From Candidatus Nanohaloarchaea archaeon (GTDB taxonomy: Archaea; EX4484-52; GLR71): 36,336 bases of DNA. Under the pieces are notes generated by a model, which saw only the letters and a list, made by a program, of their open reading frames with translations, was not told where the DNA came from and did no database searches. The translations under genes and the position numbers were made by a program. Where the stretch lies: the NCBI GenBank assembly GCA_030671745.1, contig DAOVHT010000001.1, forward strand, positions 1 through 36,336, read 5' to 3'. Shown here piece by piece: positions 8,517 to 16,945 of this stretch (its first letter is position 1; each line of letters begins with the position of its first letter).

Positions 8517-9161
8517 TCACTTCAAGAAAACTCCGGTGATGCCTTCCATGTTCTGTGTTTGCGCATCGGCAAGTGTTGCATCACCGACGAATATGTTTGC
8601 ATCATTGCTTCCACCACTCAGGAATCGTTCTGTATTATTATCATATACAGTGTCTACATAGATGCCTGGTTTATGCTCAATTGAGAAATCATATACTTTG
8701 AAATTCTGGTATGTCGACCCCCAGATTATGTTTGTATTGTTTCCCATCATCTTGCGGAAATCTTCATCCAAGTATATGTTTATATCTAGAACCTCGTTGT
8801 TGATTGTGGGGACTATATATATTTCAGCAATACTATCTTTTGGATCCATGTCTGGTGTTATGCGCAACAGTACAGATGTTTCATTTTCGTCATTCATGAA
8901 TGTGACTTCATTTAAAAAAGTGTAACCATTCAATATGCCTATATGTTCAAATAATATCTTATAACGTCCGTCATCATATTGCATGCTTGCTGCATTGTCG
9001 TCATATCCATTCCCCTCTGTAATTTCTGTTGTGTTTATAACAGGTTCTATTTTTGATGAGTCATTATAATTCATATAAATATTTACAAGTGATATCAACA
9101 TTAGCAGTATAAGCACACCAATAATCAATTGCTTCTTATTAATTTTATTTTGTATATTCAT
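8517..9161 (-). CDS. Membrane-anchored outer-surface protein, last gene of pilin-like cluster 1
   Basis: 214 aa. One N-terminal helix (about residues 11-29, after KINKKQ) is followed by a roughly 180-residue outer domain with several N-x-S/T sequons and almost no cysteine. I do not recognise the domain. The ATG at 9161 is chosen because GTGAT (9170-9166) lies before it as a ribosome site; an earlier GTG is part of that site. The gene begins a few bases after the stop of the 863-aa gene, so it is co-transcribed. Its topology matches the other cluster members, but the basic stretch before the helix lacks the usual K-G cleavage site, so it may be an anchored accessory protein rather than a processed pilin-like subunit. 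Confidence 0.75.
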   Translation of the reverse strand: MNIQNKINKKQLIIGVLILLMLISLVNIYMNYNDSSKIEPVINTTEITEGNGYDDNAASMQYDDGRYKILFEHIGILNGYTFLNEVTFMNDENETSVLLRITPDMDPKDSIAEIYIVPTINNEVLDINIYLDEDFRKMMGNNTNIIWGSTYQNFKVYDFSIEHKPGIYVDTVYDNNTERFLSGGSNDANIFVGDATLADAQTQNMEGITGVFLK

Positions 9162-9173
9162 AAATATCACATT

Positions 9174-11765
9174 TTATCTGTTTGGCCATGCATTCCATTT
9201 ATCTACATAATGTGCAACAATTTCATATGACGCGCCCGTTATGAAATTAACAGTAGGGATTAAGACAACACCCACTCCTGTTGTAGCTAATGCAGTACTT
9301 GCAACAATGTCTATAGCAACTCCCACCAGCATAGCACTAGTTTTTATGGAACCACCCAACCAATCCACACCAGCATAGCAATAATTTGTACCCTCAAAGG
9401 AATTATCAAATTCGACATAGACTTTAAGTGCATTTATATCTGTGTTAACCTCTGTTTTCCATAGATTATTTAGGTTATAGGGTTCGCACTGTTTTATCCC
9501 ATTCCCATCAGCATCCATATATAATGTTGGTATTTCAACATAACTATTGCCCGTATCTACTATTTCTGAATTATGAACTTGTGCGGAATTAAATTGTACA
9601 TAATATTCGGTCCCATCTATCTCTTTTTCAGTTGCACCATTATAATAATCCGCTGCAGAATTGATTTCAACCGTACTGGACCAACTACTACTTTCATCCG
9701 GTTTATATTTAGTATCTGCACCTTCATACCTTCCTAATGTTGTAATCTGTGGGTGGGTTAGATAATAGTATTCTTCTTTAGGGTCATACGGCGTGTCTAT
9801 ATTATAATATGCACCTTGACATCTACCTCCTGCACTTACTTCCAAACCTTCATCAATACACTTGTTATCTGATACGATTTGATCACCCAAATTTAAATCA
9901 ATTTGATAACCTGTAGGACCTACCAAACCTAACTGTAGACCTGTGTCAGGGAATGTGATTGTTCCGTCAGCATTTGCAGTATTTTCCGTATACAACACAG
10001 TACTGTCTCCATTGGGATTACCAAAAAGATATCCATTTTGTGTACCACTATTTGGTGCATTTGGGTCATAATAATCAGGGAATGCCATACAATTATCCTT
10101 TGTCGTCCATGTAAGTTCTCTTTCGACTCCCATACTATTATAATTGACTTCAGTTGTTTTATTACAGCATACAAGGTCATTTTTACATTCAGTAACATAA
10201 CATCCCATTTTTTCATGTTTAACTATTACTTTTTCAGTCTTACATGGGCTTGCAAGGAAAAATCTAGTTGGTCTTTGTGGTTCATCCCTACTCAGAGCGA
10301 TATAATAATAATTTATTATATCTTCCAACTGTTCTGTCTGTACATTATAATAATTGCTTTTATACCCGAGTGCATTTATTCCAACAGCATTATATTTTTC
10401 ATTATCATTATCTATATATGCTGCACTAATACCGACACTCGTTACAAATGCACACAATAATGTGCCTTTACTTTTTATGCCTAACATAACTCCGCAAGTT
10501 GAAAATGCATTGACTGCCTCAGCATTATCTTCACTTAACACAGACTCAGGGATATTCTCAGTTACAAGATCAATAGCCCATAATTGAAATATGCCCTGTT
10601 CTAATGGTTTTGCCTGCATATAGAATTCAGAGAGTCTTTTTGCATCAGAAAGAATAATATCTTTTTGTGATTTAGCCAAATTATTATATATCTTTAATGA
10701 TTTTTCAATTTCTTCTGTCATCATTTTCTGTGTCCAACCACCACTCGCCAATCCACCAAACATAAAATCATCATATATATTTAATCGTCTTAAATTTTGC
10801 AATTTGATTAATGCATCTCCTTTACTTTCACTGACAACATATTCTAAAGAATTTCTATAATTTTTTGCAATGACTTCTCGTTGTAATTTATGTAGGGTTG
10901 GGTATTTTTGTTCCATTTTAGTTATTAATGTTTTTTCAAATTCTTTTCCATCAAATTTAGTATTTTTCATGAGGTATTCTTGACTATCTAATATGAGATC
11001 TTTTGTTAATTCTTCTCTGATCTCATCCTCTATTGCATCTTCAGCACCATAAAACACATAACGTATGATACCGTCTGCATTTTTTATACCATGTGATAAT
11101 ATTTTTTTTTCAAGTACCATTTTTCCATAAAGTTTTCCCGGAACTTTCAGTGCTTTAAGTATAAATTGTGGGTCTGTCATAGTGTTTACTATAGTTTTCA
11201 TAGATACTTTTATGCCTTTCCATCCGGCGTTAGTTATTTGCTTTGCTCCAGGAATCATATTTAGAGCACCTCCAAGCATTACACCTCCCCAACTGAAATC
11301 TTCAACTCTCACTTTCCAGTCTGCAGCCTGATCTTCTGGAAATGCCTCATAATATACAAGGCAATTTGGGTCACCCATTCCAGTAATCCATCCTTCTGGA
11401 TCACTTTCATCATATTCTGGATCTTTTGTCAATTCAAATCCTTGTACTTCACAATTATAGTTTTCATCTTCACCATAACACACCGCAACTTTTGTTCCGA
11501 ACTCTTTTTGCGCGGGACATAATTCAGTCACATCAACTCCCGCGTGCGACATACCCACACAATTAAGTGCATAAGCTAAAGCTTGTATGGATCTAATAGA
11601 ATTAGTATCACATCCAGGGGTCAGCTCAGGAAAAGCATAATTTGTCAAAAATTCAAACAACGGCTGACCGATATCTGATGTCACAAACATAGTGCCTGCC
11701 CCTAAGATAACAAGACCTATAATCAAGTTAGCGACCAATGGTAAGGTTCCTTTTTTATTTTTCAT
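9174..11765 (-). CDS. Large pilin-like surface protein (863 aa)
   Basis: The N-terminus MKNKKG followed by TLPLVANLIIGLVILGAG looks like a class III (prepilin-type) leader: a short basic part, a possible cut after Gly6, then a hydrophobic helix. The rest is unlike a normal pilin. It has about 800 residues, a helical central region (about 200-400), two cysteine-bearing regions (near 510-560 and 650-680), and hydrophobic segments near residue 440 and at the C-terminus (two helices after about 800). I recognise no domain. A TATA-like ATATATAAT lies near 11795-11803 in the 40-bp gap before the ATG, so it may have its own promoter besides the operon promoter. Two C-terminal helices suggest it is a membrane platform or anchor for the filament proteins around it; this is inference. 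Confidence 0.75.
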   Translation of the reverse strand: MKNKKGTLPLVANLIIGLVILGAGTMFVTSDIGQPLFEFLTNYAFPELTPGCDTNSIRSIQALAYALNCVGMSHAGVDVTELCPAQKEFGTKVAVCYGEDENYNCEVQGFELTKDPEYDESDPEGWITGMGDPNCLVYYEAFPEDQAADWKVRVEDFSWGGVMLGGALNMIPGAKQITNAGWKGIKVSMKTIVNTMTDPQFILKALKVPGKLYGKMVLEKKILSHGIKNADGIIRYVFYGAEDAIEDEIREELTKDLILDSQEYLMKNTKFDGKEFEKTLITKMEQKYPTLHKLQREVIAKNYRNSLEYVVSESKGDALIKLQNLRRLNIYDDFMFGGLASGGWTQKMMTEEIEKSLKIYNNLAKSQKDIILSDAKRLSEFYMQAKPLEQGIFQLWAIDLVTENIPESVLSEDNAEAVNAFSTCGVMLGIKSKGTLLCAFVTSVGISAAYIDNDNEKYNAVGINALGYKSNYYNVQTEQLEDIINYYYIALSRDEPQRPTRFFLASPCKTEKVIVKHEKMGCYVTECKNDLVCCNKTTEVNYNSMGVERELTWTTKDNCMAFPDYYDPNAPNSGTQNGYLFGNPNGDSTVLYTENTANADGTITFPDTGLQLGLVGPTGYQIDLNLGDQIVSDNKCIDEGLEVSAGGRCQGAYYNIDTPYDPKEEYYYLTHPQITTLGRYEGADTKYKPDESSSWSSTVEINSAADYYNGATEKEIDGTEYYVQFNSAQVHNSEIVDTGNSYVEIPTLYMDADGNGIKQCEPYNLNNLWKTEVNTDINALKVYVEFDNSFEGTNYCYAGVDWLGGSIKTSAMLVGVAIDIVASTALATTGVGVVLIPTVNFITGASYEIVAHYVDKWNAWPNR

Positions 11766-11805
11766 GCGCTCATCAACTATTTGTATTTCTGATTATATAT
11801 TATTT

Positions 11806-12993
11806 TTATGTTTTATCTTCAATTACTATTATTATGTCATCTGAATCATAAGGGGTGCCAGTTGGACCATAAAATCGCTCGTCAAAATAATAGAATGGCT
11901 GAATTTCATATACATTATCTGTTAATAGTTTATGTGGTCCACTATTTTCGATACCACTTTGATTAATCATCAATCTATTTTTTATCATATACAAACAATT
12001 AGCGTCGGAATCACCTTTTGCCCAAGTAACACTATTGAATTCATCTGGGTTGATATCATCTTTTTTAGAATTTAAAAGATCGCAGGGGGATAAAGTATAA
12101 CTGAATGTATTTATTGAATTGAACCATTCATATAAATCTGCATCTGCCTTGGGTTTAATAAGAACTGTATTCTGGCACGCAAAATAACCATTATAATCGA
12201 TATTATCTGAATAGCTACCCATAAAATCATTTTTAAATTGGGTTGAACAGGAGGCGATATATGTATTTATATCATTTTTTGCATTGACATCAGTTTCAGC
12301 AGTTAAATCAATAATATTTGGTAAACTATAATCAATACCAACTCCACTAGAATCTCTCTCATCTCTACAGATACTAGCATCATTCAATCGTCCTTTACTT
12401 TGTGAAAATTTGTCTATGTTTGAATTTCGTGGTGGATTATACCAATTGATCAGGCTTTCACCTTTACAATATTCCATACGTGGATAAAAAAATAATGTAT
12501 CTCTACTAGAACCTGTCGTATCCCACAACCAACCTATTGTGCCTGTAAAAAGACCACCATTATTGCATACTGGTTGGTCATCCCACCAGAATACCATATC
12601 TACTTCATCTAATGTGTTAATTTGTGATGATGACCAAGCACTTTGATAACAGTCATCTACATGATTTTCCATAACTCCTTCAGTTGCATCAGTTATATTA
12701 TTGACCATATCTTCCCATGTTACGGTCCCAGTATACAATTCCTGTTTCAACCAACACGCTTTTTGACCGTTCCATGCAACCTTTGCAGCCAGTTGTATGT
12801 TTTTCATAAAGGTCTTATAATCGACAACACCAACATCACCAGGACAATAAGCGCCAGGCATAGGTATATTAAAATCTCTTGCGCTGTCAGTAATCTTCTT
12901 ACCAAGGGATCCGCCTGTCATCATCACTGCAGCAAGGACTATTACAAATATCATTATCGTCTGCATCATCGTTATAGTTCCTTTTTTACTCAT
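11806..12993 (-). CDS. Pilin-like surface protein (395 aa), cysteine-containing
   Basis: MSKKG is followed by TITMMQTIMIFVIVLAAVMM, a short basic leader and one hydrophobic helix of pilin type, with a possible cut after Gly5. About 360 outer residues follow, with about ten cysteines spread along them (for example CPGD, KACW, DDC, CNNGG, CKG, CRDE), which suggests disulfides. No domain is recognisable. It starts six bases after the stop of the 63-aa pilin gene. Its pairing with the 863-aa gene and the small pilins suggests a minor or tip subunit of the same structure. Confidence 0.75.
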   Translation of the reverse strand: MSKKGTITMMQTIMIFVIVLAAVMMTGGSLGKKITDSARDFNIPMPGAYCPGDVGVVDYKTFMKNIQLAAKVAWNGQKACWLKQELYTGTVTWEDMVNNITDATEGVMENHVDDCYQSAWSSSQINTLDEVDMVFWWDDQPVCNNGGLFTGTIGWLWDTTGSSRDTLFFYPRMEYCKGESLINWYNPPRNSNIDKFSQSKGRLNDASICRDERDSSGVGIDYSLPNIIDLTAETDVNAKNDINTYIASCSTQFKNDFMGSYSDNIDYNGYFACQNTVLIKPKADADLYEWFNSINTFSYTLSPCDLLNSKKDDINPDEFNSVTWAKGDSDANCLYMIKNRLMINQSGIENSGPHKLLTDNVYEIQPFYYFDERFYGPTGTPYDSDDIIIVIEDKT

Positions 12994-12999
12994 AAAAAT

Positions 13000-13191
13000 C
13001 TAACCTGAAAACACATTCTTTATCATCATGGGCACAAAACTGCCCCCATAATTCCCGAATTTTCTTGCCGCATAACTTGCGGCAACAATCAATATTGAAA
13101 ATGCTAAAAGACCCATACATATCTTGATGATAAGTTCTAGGTCCATCGCGCCTTTCCGACTCTTGATAAGATAATAGGTAATCTCTAACAT
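13000..13191 (-). CDS. Small type IV pilin-like protein
   Basis: 63 aa from the ATG at 13191, chosen because GGTGA precedes it at ribosome-site distance; the ORF could start at a TTG six codons earlier. The sequence SRKG|AMDLELIIKICMGLL is a good class III signal: cleavage after Gly14, and Glu at position +5 of the mature protein (Glu19), the residue typical of type IV pilins. The mature part is essentially one helix plus about 20 residues, so it could form the filament core or an assembly adaptor. The next gene follows within six bases. Confidence 0.8.
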   Translation of the reverse strand: MLEITYYLIKSRKGAMDLELIIKICMGLLAFSILIVAASYAARKFGNYGGSFVPMMIKNVFSG

Positions 13192-13209
13192 ACATTCACC
13201 GTTATTCAA

Positions 13210-13716
13210 TCATGGGTCTTGAATCTCATCTGCACAGGTCTTTGTAAGTGCACCACTACTGTCATTATTTACCTGACAACATTGATTATCATTTCCTGTA
13301 TCAAGCACAAGCCACCACTCTCTATTATTTGGACCACTTTTAGTTTTTGGATCATACTTAAACGCAGCCATCGTGCATTCTACAGGACTACATTCACTGA
13401 TATCGCCCACACATTTTTCAGATACACAAGCATGCGGGGGATTGGGTATAGTCTCATTAGGTGGGAATAATGTGCAATAGGTCTCATTGCCACACTTGTT
13501 CATACAATCCTCTGTATTGCATGCACCTACAAGACATTCAGCACTAGTATTACTTACGCATGGGTCAACAATAGATATGCAGCATTGTCCCTGATTATCA
13601 TAGTCGCATACTTGCTCTGTCTTCATGTTCATGAAGTTCATAAGCATGAATCCAATTATCATTACAAGGAACAGCGACATGATAACATAAAAGATTGAAA
13701 GTCCACTGCGCCTCAT
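13210..13716 (-). CDS. Cysteine-rich pilin-like protein, first gene of cluster 1 operon
   Basis: 168 aa from the ATG at 13716. The start is supported by a TATA sequence on the minus strand (GTTATATA, 13741-13748) at leaderless distance. The longer ORF to 13803 would place its start beyond this promoter. A short leader MRRSG, then LSIFYVIMSLFLVMIIGFML, is pilin-like. The outer 130 residues hold about 16 cysteines, including two CC pairs, in a disulfide-rich fold I do not recognise. It leads a five-gene minus-strand operon and diverges from three plus-strand pilins. Confidence 0.75.
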   Translation of the reverse strand: MRRSGLSIFYVIMSLFLVMIIGFMLMNFMNMKTEQVCDYDNQGQCCISIVDPCVSNTSAECLVGACNTEDCMNKCGNETYCTLFPPNETIPNPPHACVSEKCVGDISECSPVECTMAAFKYDPKTKSGPNNREWWLVLDTGNDNQCCQVNNDSSGALTKTCADEIQDP

Positions 13717-13740
13717 ATAGTATTCTTGTCTTTCTTTGTA

Positions 13741-13790
13741 TATAACATTTTTGTCTTTTTTTACCTCAACAATCACAAACAAATATATTA
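13741..13790. promoter_or_regulatory. Divergent promoters between the two pilin-like operons
   Basis: GTTATATA on the minus strand (13741-13748) serves the operon starting at 13716. AAATATATTA on the plus strand (13781-13790) serves the pilin starting at 13813. Both lie about 25-32 bp before their ATG, so both transcripts should be leaderless or nearly so. Divergence from one gap implies joint control. Confidence 0.6.
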
Positions 13791-13812
13791 ATGAACACAC
13801 CAAATCTTAATC

Positions 13813-14001
13813 ATGTTGATTTATCCTTATGTTGAAACTTTGAACCGTGTCCGTAAAGGTCAGGACATAGGAATATCAAAGATAGCAGCTTTAGTGCTTA
13901 TGATGGCGGGGATTCTAGTGTTCATCGCAGTCCTTTATTCTATGATGACAAAAGGTCAAGGTGTGATGGATGTGATTGATCCGTTAGAATACAGTAATTG
14001 A
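13813..14001 (+). CDS. Small type IV pilin-like protein without cysteines
   Basis: 62 aa. RVRKG|QDIGISKIAALVLMM has the class III pattern: basic stretch, cut after Gly16, then a helix of about 25 residues and a short tail. There is no cysteine and no Glu at +5 (Ile instead). The tail of about 20 residues is too short for a globular pilin head, so it could be a structural or minor subunit. It begins at the ATG placed by the TATA box at 13781 and is followed at short distance by two cysteine-tailed pilins on the same strand. Confidence 0.75.
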   Translation: MLIYPYVETLNRVRKGQDIGISKIAALVLMMAGILVFIAVLYSMMTKGQGVMDVIDPLEYSN

Positions 14002-14014
14002 TGATGTGATAAAT

Positions 14015-14284
14015 ATGAGAAAAGGAATGACAATCGCGATAACTCTTGTAATGGCAATGCTTGTGGCATTGGTTGTAGCCTTTGTCTTGATATCGATGTT
14101 CAGCACATCGATGGATAAGGGTAGTAAGGGGTTGACTGGTTCTTTAGACTCGACAACAGATGATGTAACTGGATTGGCTTGCAGTACCCATTGTGCGACC
14201 TGCTGTATAACGCAGGATGAAGATTATTGCGAAGATACGGATCATGGTGCGCCCTCAGATGCTTGCGAATGTCCAAATTGTTAA
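14015..14284 (+). CDS. Small pilin-like protein with C-x3-C-x2-C-C tail
   Basis: 89 aa from the ATG at 14015, preceded by GTGAT. MRKG|MTIAITLVMAMLVALVVAF gives a very short leader and one helix. After a Ser/Thr/Gly/Asp linker the tail reads CSTHCATCC and ends with more cysteines (YCE, ACECPNC), eight in 31 residues. This C-x3-C-x2-C-C signature recurs in three other small pilins of the window. The tail could fold as a tiny disulfide- or metal-held knob. It is the middle gene of a three-gene plus-strand operon. Confidence 0.78.
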   Translation: MRKGMTIAITLVMAMLVALVVAFVLISMFSTSMDKGSKGLTGSLDSTTDDVTGLACSTHCATCCITQDEDYCEDTDHGAPSDACECPNC

Positions 14285-14296
14285 GGTTTGATACTT

Positions 14297-14542
14297 ATGC
14301 GAAAAGCTATGACACAGTCAATATCTCTTATAACTGTCATAGTCGTAGGTCTTTTTGTGGTTGGAATTCTTATTATCATGGTTGGTGACAAGATGGGCAA
14401 GGCATCCGATGCGATTGGTCAGAATACAGATGTCACAGAAGACAGCCTTGAATGCAAGACTGAGTGTTCAGCCTGTTGTGCGACAGGGTATGGCGATACT
14501 GTCTGTGAGCGCCAGTTCATAGCCTGTGATTGTAGTTGTTGA
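14297..14542 (+). CDS. Small pilin-like protein with C-x3-C-x2-C-C tail
   Basis: 81 aa from the ATG at 14297. MRKA|MTQSISLITVIVVGLFVVG: here Ala replaces Gly before the presumed cut, which prepilin peptidases tolerate. After a linker the tail is CKTECSACC, then VCERQFIACDCSC. It parallels the preceding gene closely in plan and is probably its paralog by duplication. An AAGGTTTGAT at the junction may act as ribosome site. A hairpin follows the stop codon. Confidence 0.78.
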   Translation: MRKAMTQSISLITVIVVGLFVVGILIIMVGDKMGKASDAIGQNTDVTEDSLECKTECSACCATGYGDTVCERQFIACDCSC

Positions 14543-14543
14543 C

Positions 14544-14563
14544 AGATTATTCAGAAATAATCT
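14544..14563 (+). terminator. Hairpin after the plus-strand pilin genes
   Basis: AGATTATT (14544-14551) and AATAATCT (14556-14563) form a perfect 8-bp stem with loop CAGA, two bases after the stop codon. T-richness downstream is modest, so it may protect the 3' end rather than terminate. The remaining gap to 14692 holds no gene I can support. Confidence 0.45.
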
Positions 14564-14691
14564 CATTTCGCTTCGCGATATTCGAATCTTTCTTCACATT
14601 CGTTCTGAAATCATCAAGATCAAAGACAACAAATCACATCTTGCGCAGTTTTTCTTTGCCTTCAATATTTTTTGTAACAAGACCTAAATAT

Positions 14692-14931
14692 TCATTTCTT
14701 TTTTCCTAAAAAGTCTAAGAATTCATCTCTGTTCATATTAAGGTCCTGTTTGACAATTTTATTGAGTAATCCTCTATCCAGTTTTTCACCCGGGTGTACA
14801 GGTACTACTGTTGTTCGTCCATCTATATGTTCAAAGAATTGGTGGCTTCCATGTTGCCGTTTAAATTCAAAGCCCAATCTATTAAGTATTTTTATTAATT
14901 CTTTGGCAGTTATAAGTGGCCTTTTGACCAT
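14692..14931 (-). CDS. hicA: HicA-type mRNA interferase toxin
   Basis: 79 aa, the usual size of a HicA toxin. The family features are present: ITAKELIKILNRLGFEF, then the active-site segment RQHGSHQFFEH with the catalytic His30 in GSH, then TVVPVHPGEKLDRGLLNKIVKQ. The family adopts a double-stranded-RNA-binding-like fold and cleaves mRNA. The gene starts two bases after the stop of hicB, so the pair is translated together with the antitoxin first, the reverse of the classical hicAB order. Nothing looks broken, so an active toxin is likely. Confidence 0.92.
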   Translation of the reverse strand: MVKRPLITAKELIKILNRLGFEFKRQHGSHQFFEHIDGRTTVVPVHPGEKLDRGLLNKIVKQDLNMNRDEFLDFLGKKK

Positions 14932-14933
14932 AT

Positions 14934-15158
14934 TTATGCCTCTACTTCAAGCTGTTCAAGACCTAGAAATTTTGTTTTGATTATATTGGCTTTATTTTCC
15001 ATCAAGTATAATTCTATTGCTTCTTTTGTTCTTTTGATTAGTTCATCGCGTGTTTTTGCCTGTGTGTGGCATCCTGGAAGTCCAACGACTTCTGATATCA
15101 GATATCCATCTTCCCCTTCTTCGATGATTATTGTATATTTTTCACCCATATAAATCAT
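14934..15158 (-). CDS. hicB: HicB-type antitoxin, short form without DNA-binding domain
   Basis: About 74 aa from the ATG at 15158. The core YTIIIEEGEDGYLISEVVGLPGC, then HTQAKTRDELIKRTKEAIEL, is the partially degraded RNase-H-like fold that covers HicA. No helix-turn-helix follows, so any autoregulation must come through another protein. The ORF can start at 15194, but TATA-like sequences at about 15197-15207 and 15170-15178 place transcription starts downstream of that codon; the ATG at 15149 is also possible. The promoter faces that of a pilin gene. Confidence 0.85.
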   Translation of the reverse strand: MIYMGEKYTIIIEEGEDGYLISEVVGLPGCHTQAKTRDELIKRTKEAIELYLMENKANIIKTKFLGLEQLEVEA

Positions 15159-15169
15159 ATGGTGTTTCT

Positions 15170-15207
15170 TTTTTATAAATCTTCTCATCTCCAAAAATTA
15201 TATATAA
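15170..15207. promoter_or_regulatory. Shared promoter region between hicBA and a pilin gene
   Basis: TTATATATAA (about 15197-15206) is nearly symmetrical and can serve as TATA box for both directions. A second TATA-like TTTATAAA on the minus strand lies near 15170-15178. The hicBA operon goes left and the 93-aa pilin gene goes right. Confidence 0.45.
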
Positions 15208-15240
15208 TCAACAATCTAAAAGATGTATATAGTGTTTACG

Positions 15241-15522
15241 ATGGCATTCTTAAAATCAAGAAAAAAGGGTGAATTGACAATTGAGACAGTCATAATCATA
15301 GTCTTATTTCTTGCAGTATTAGCTATTGTGATATTGGTTGTCAGTTCATTGACCGGTAAAGGTTCAGATTCAATGGGGACAACCATTGAGACCACAGGCG
15401 CTGGCGCACTCTGCGAGATCGAATGCATGAAGTGTTGTAGTAGTCAAGAAAAAGATTGTGAACCAATAGGTTCTTGCTGTGTTGATAAAGATGACCAAAA
15501 AATTGGTTGCCAATTGACTTAA
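15241..15522 (+). CDS. Small type IV pilin with C-x3-C-x2-C-C tail
   Basis: 93 aa from the ATG at 15241; an ATG at 15223 would add six residues before the leader. KSRKKG|ELTIETVIIIVLFLAVLAI is a textbook class III signal, with Glu at +1 and at +5 (Glu15). The tail reads CEIECMKCC, then CEPIGSCC and a last Cys near the end. It shares this plan with pilins at 14015, 14297 and 19905 but stands alone, divergent from hicBA. Its own promoter suggests separate control from cluster 1. Confidence 0.85.
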   Translation: MAFLKSRKKGELTIETVIIIVLFLAVLAIVILVVSSLTGKGSDSMGTTIETTGAGALCEIECMKCCSSQEKDCEPIGSCCVDKDDQKIGCQLT

Positions 15523-15535
15523 ATTCTCTTAAATC

Positions 15536-16804
15536 TCAAACTCTCAACAAAAATTTCCAAACAGGAACAATCTCAATATCATCAACAGTCCCTTCCTCTT
15601 CAAGTGTTACAACCATTGACTTTTCTACCTTATCTCCGAATTTGTCCAGATATTTTCTGATTTGTTTAACCGATTTCCTGCTCTGCTTAACTTCAATAAT
15701 CTCCTGTTTATCATCTTTCAAAAGCACAAAATCAATCTCGAAACCATTCCTATAAAAAAACTTAGAGTCTGTATATGTGGCCACCATATTTTCAAGCAAG
15801 TATGGTAAAAGACTATCAATATCCTGATTGAATGCGAATGCAATGTTGGGTGTATAAAGATATGCTTTTTTCATCTTTCTCATGCTGGCAATCGGACTGC
15901 CTCTATAATTGAATACTGGTTTTACTAAAAGTCCGAATTCAAGATATTCAAAATAATTGGCAATCGTTCTCTGATCCTTACCGAGGTCTTGCGCAATCTC
16001 TTTATAATTGACAATCATGCCTGGCTTTTTGCAGATGATATATACAAGTGTCTTGAGCAGTTCAACATCTTTTATCTCAAATTCTGCAGGCAAATCTTTG
16101 TATATGATTCGTTCTATGACATTGTTCAATATGTACCTTTTAGCGAATTCCTCATCAGTTTCATCATAAAGTTCGGGAAACATACCATATTTAAGATATC
16201 TATAAAACAATGGAATCAATTCTTTTTTCCATAGATCTGGATTGGTCTTTATCACTTTAAGATCTTTGCCGTTCAGCTCAATAAATTCTTCAAAAGATAA
16301 GGGTTTCATCTGAAAATCAATTATTCTGCCTGCAAGACTTTCAGTTGACTTTTTTCTCAGGCTGACTGATGCCGAACCAGATATGAATAATTTGACATTT
16401 GGATAAAGGTCATAGATAACTTTAATCTTGTTCTCCCAGTCATCAACTTTCTGTATCTCGTCCAAGAATATATAGACTTTACCCTCTATATCATCAAAAC
16501 TTTTTCCCAATATAGTTTTCTGATACGTTTCAAGAACATCTCTGAATTCAAACACTACTTCATCAAAAGAGAAATATAATACATTTTTTTGGTCAGCATC
16601 TGCAAGTATTTTCTGTATTAATTGGTACATTGTAGTTGTTTTTCCGACACGTCTTAATCCCCAGACTAACATTACTTGTTTTTTATCAATATATTTCTCA
16701 ATCTCAAAATATATGCGCCTTTTATACGGTTTAAGTAACGTCTCCTTTACTGTTCCCGTTTTCCACCACGGATTGAATTTTACTAAGTAATCAATAGGGG
16801 TCAT
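15536..16804 (-). CDS. AAA-type ATPase with C-terminal DUF4143 domain
   Basis: 422 aa. Walker A is GLRRVGKTT at residues 49-57 (Lys55), Walker B is VYIFLDEIQK near 110-119, and sensor 1 is FISGSAS near 140. The C-terminal half (KEIAQDLGKDQRTIANYFEYLE, then a segment ending FEIDFVLL and an IEVKQSRK strand) is the winged-helix plus nuclease-like DUF4143 region of this very common archaeal ATPase group (COG1373). The substrate of the group is unknown. The gene has a TATA box at about 16824-16836 and a paired operator just upstream, so it is probably tightly repressed. Transcription converges with the pilin gene at 15241. Confidence 0.92.
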   Translation of the reverse strand: MTPIDYLVKFNPWWKTGTVKETLLKPYKRRIYFEIEKYIDKKQVMLVWGLRRVGKTTTMYQLIQKILADADQKNVLYFSFDEVVFEFRDVLETYQKTILGKSFDDIEGKVYIFLDEIQKVDDWENKIKVIYDLYPNVKLFISGSASVSLRKKSTESLAGRIIDFQMKPLSFEEFIELNGKDLKVIKTNPDLWKKELIPLFYRYLKYGMFPELYDETDEEFAKRYILNNVIERIIYKDLPAEFEIKDVELLKTLVYIICKKPGMIVNYKEIAQDLGKDQRTIANYFEYLEFGLLVKPVFNYRGSPIASMRKMKKAYLYTPNIAFAFNQDIDSLLPYLLENMVATYTDSKFFYRNGFEIDFVLLKDDKQEIIEVKQSRKSVKQIRKYLDKFGDKVEKSMVVTLEEEGTVDDIEIVPVWKFLLRV

Positions 16805-16823
16805 GTATATATTATTGCGTCCA

Positions 16824-16889
16824 AACTATATAAATTTAATGACATTGCAACGTCATTATTTCTGGGTTTTAATGACATCACAACGTCAT
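16824..16889 (-). promoter_or_regulatory. Promoter with two near-palindromic operators upstream of the ATPase gene
   Basis: Two 18-bp sites, 16839-16856 and 16872-16889, share ATGAC at one end and GTCAT at the other (ATGACATTGCAACGTCAT and ATGACATCACAACGTCAT). Each is an imperfect palindrome. They are 33 bp apart start to start, about three helix turns, which suits cooperative binding on one face. They lie directly upstream of the TATA-like TTTATATAG used by the ATPase gene, and between that gene and the Bro-N/DinD paralogs. Confidence 0.7.
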
Positions 16890-16945
16890 AACTTTTTGAA
16901 TTAAATGCTTAATCGTTATCGGGGCTCTTCCGCATCAACTCAATT

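Noticed and set aside
14634..14701. Minus-strand peptide RNEYLGLVTKNIEGKEKLRKM just after hicA, in another frame.
   Set aside because: It looks protein-like and could be a lost hicA extension, but it has no start of its own and hicA already has normal family length.
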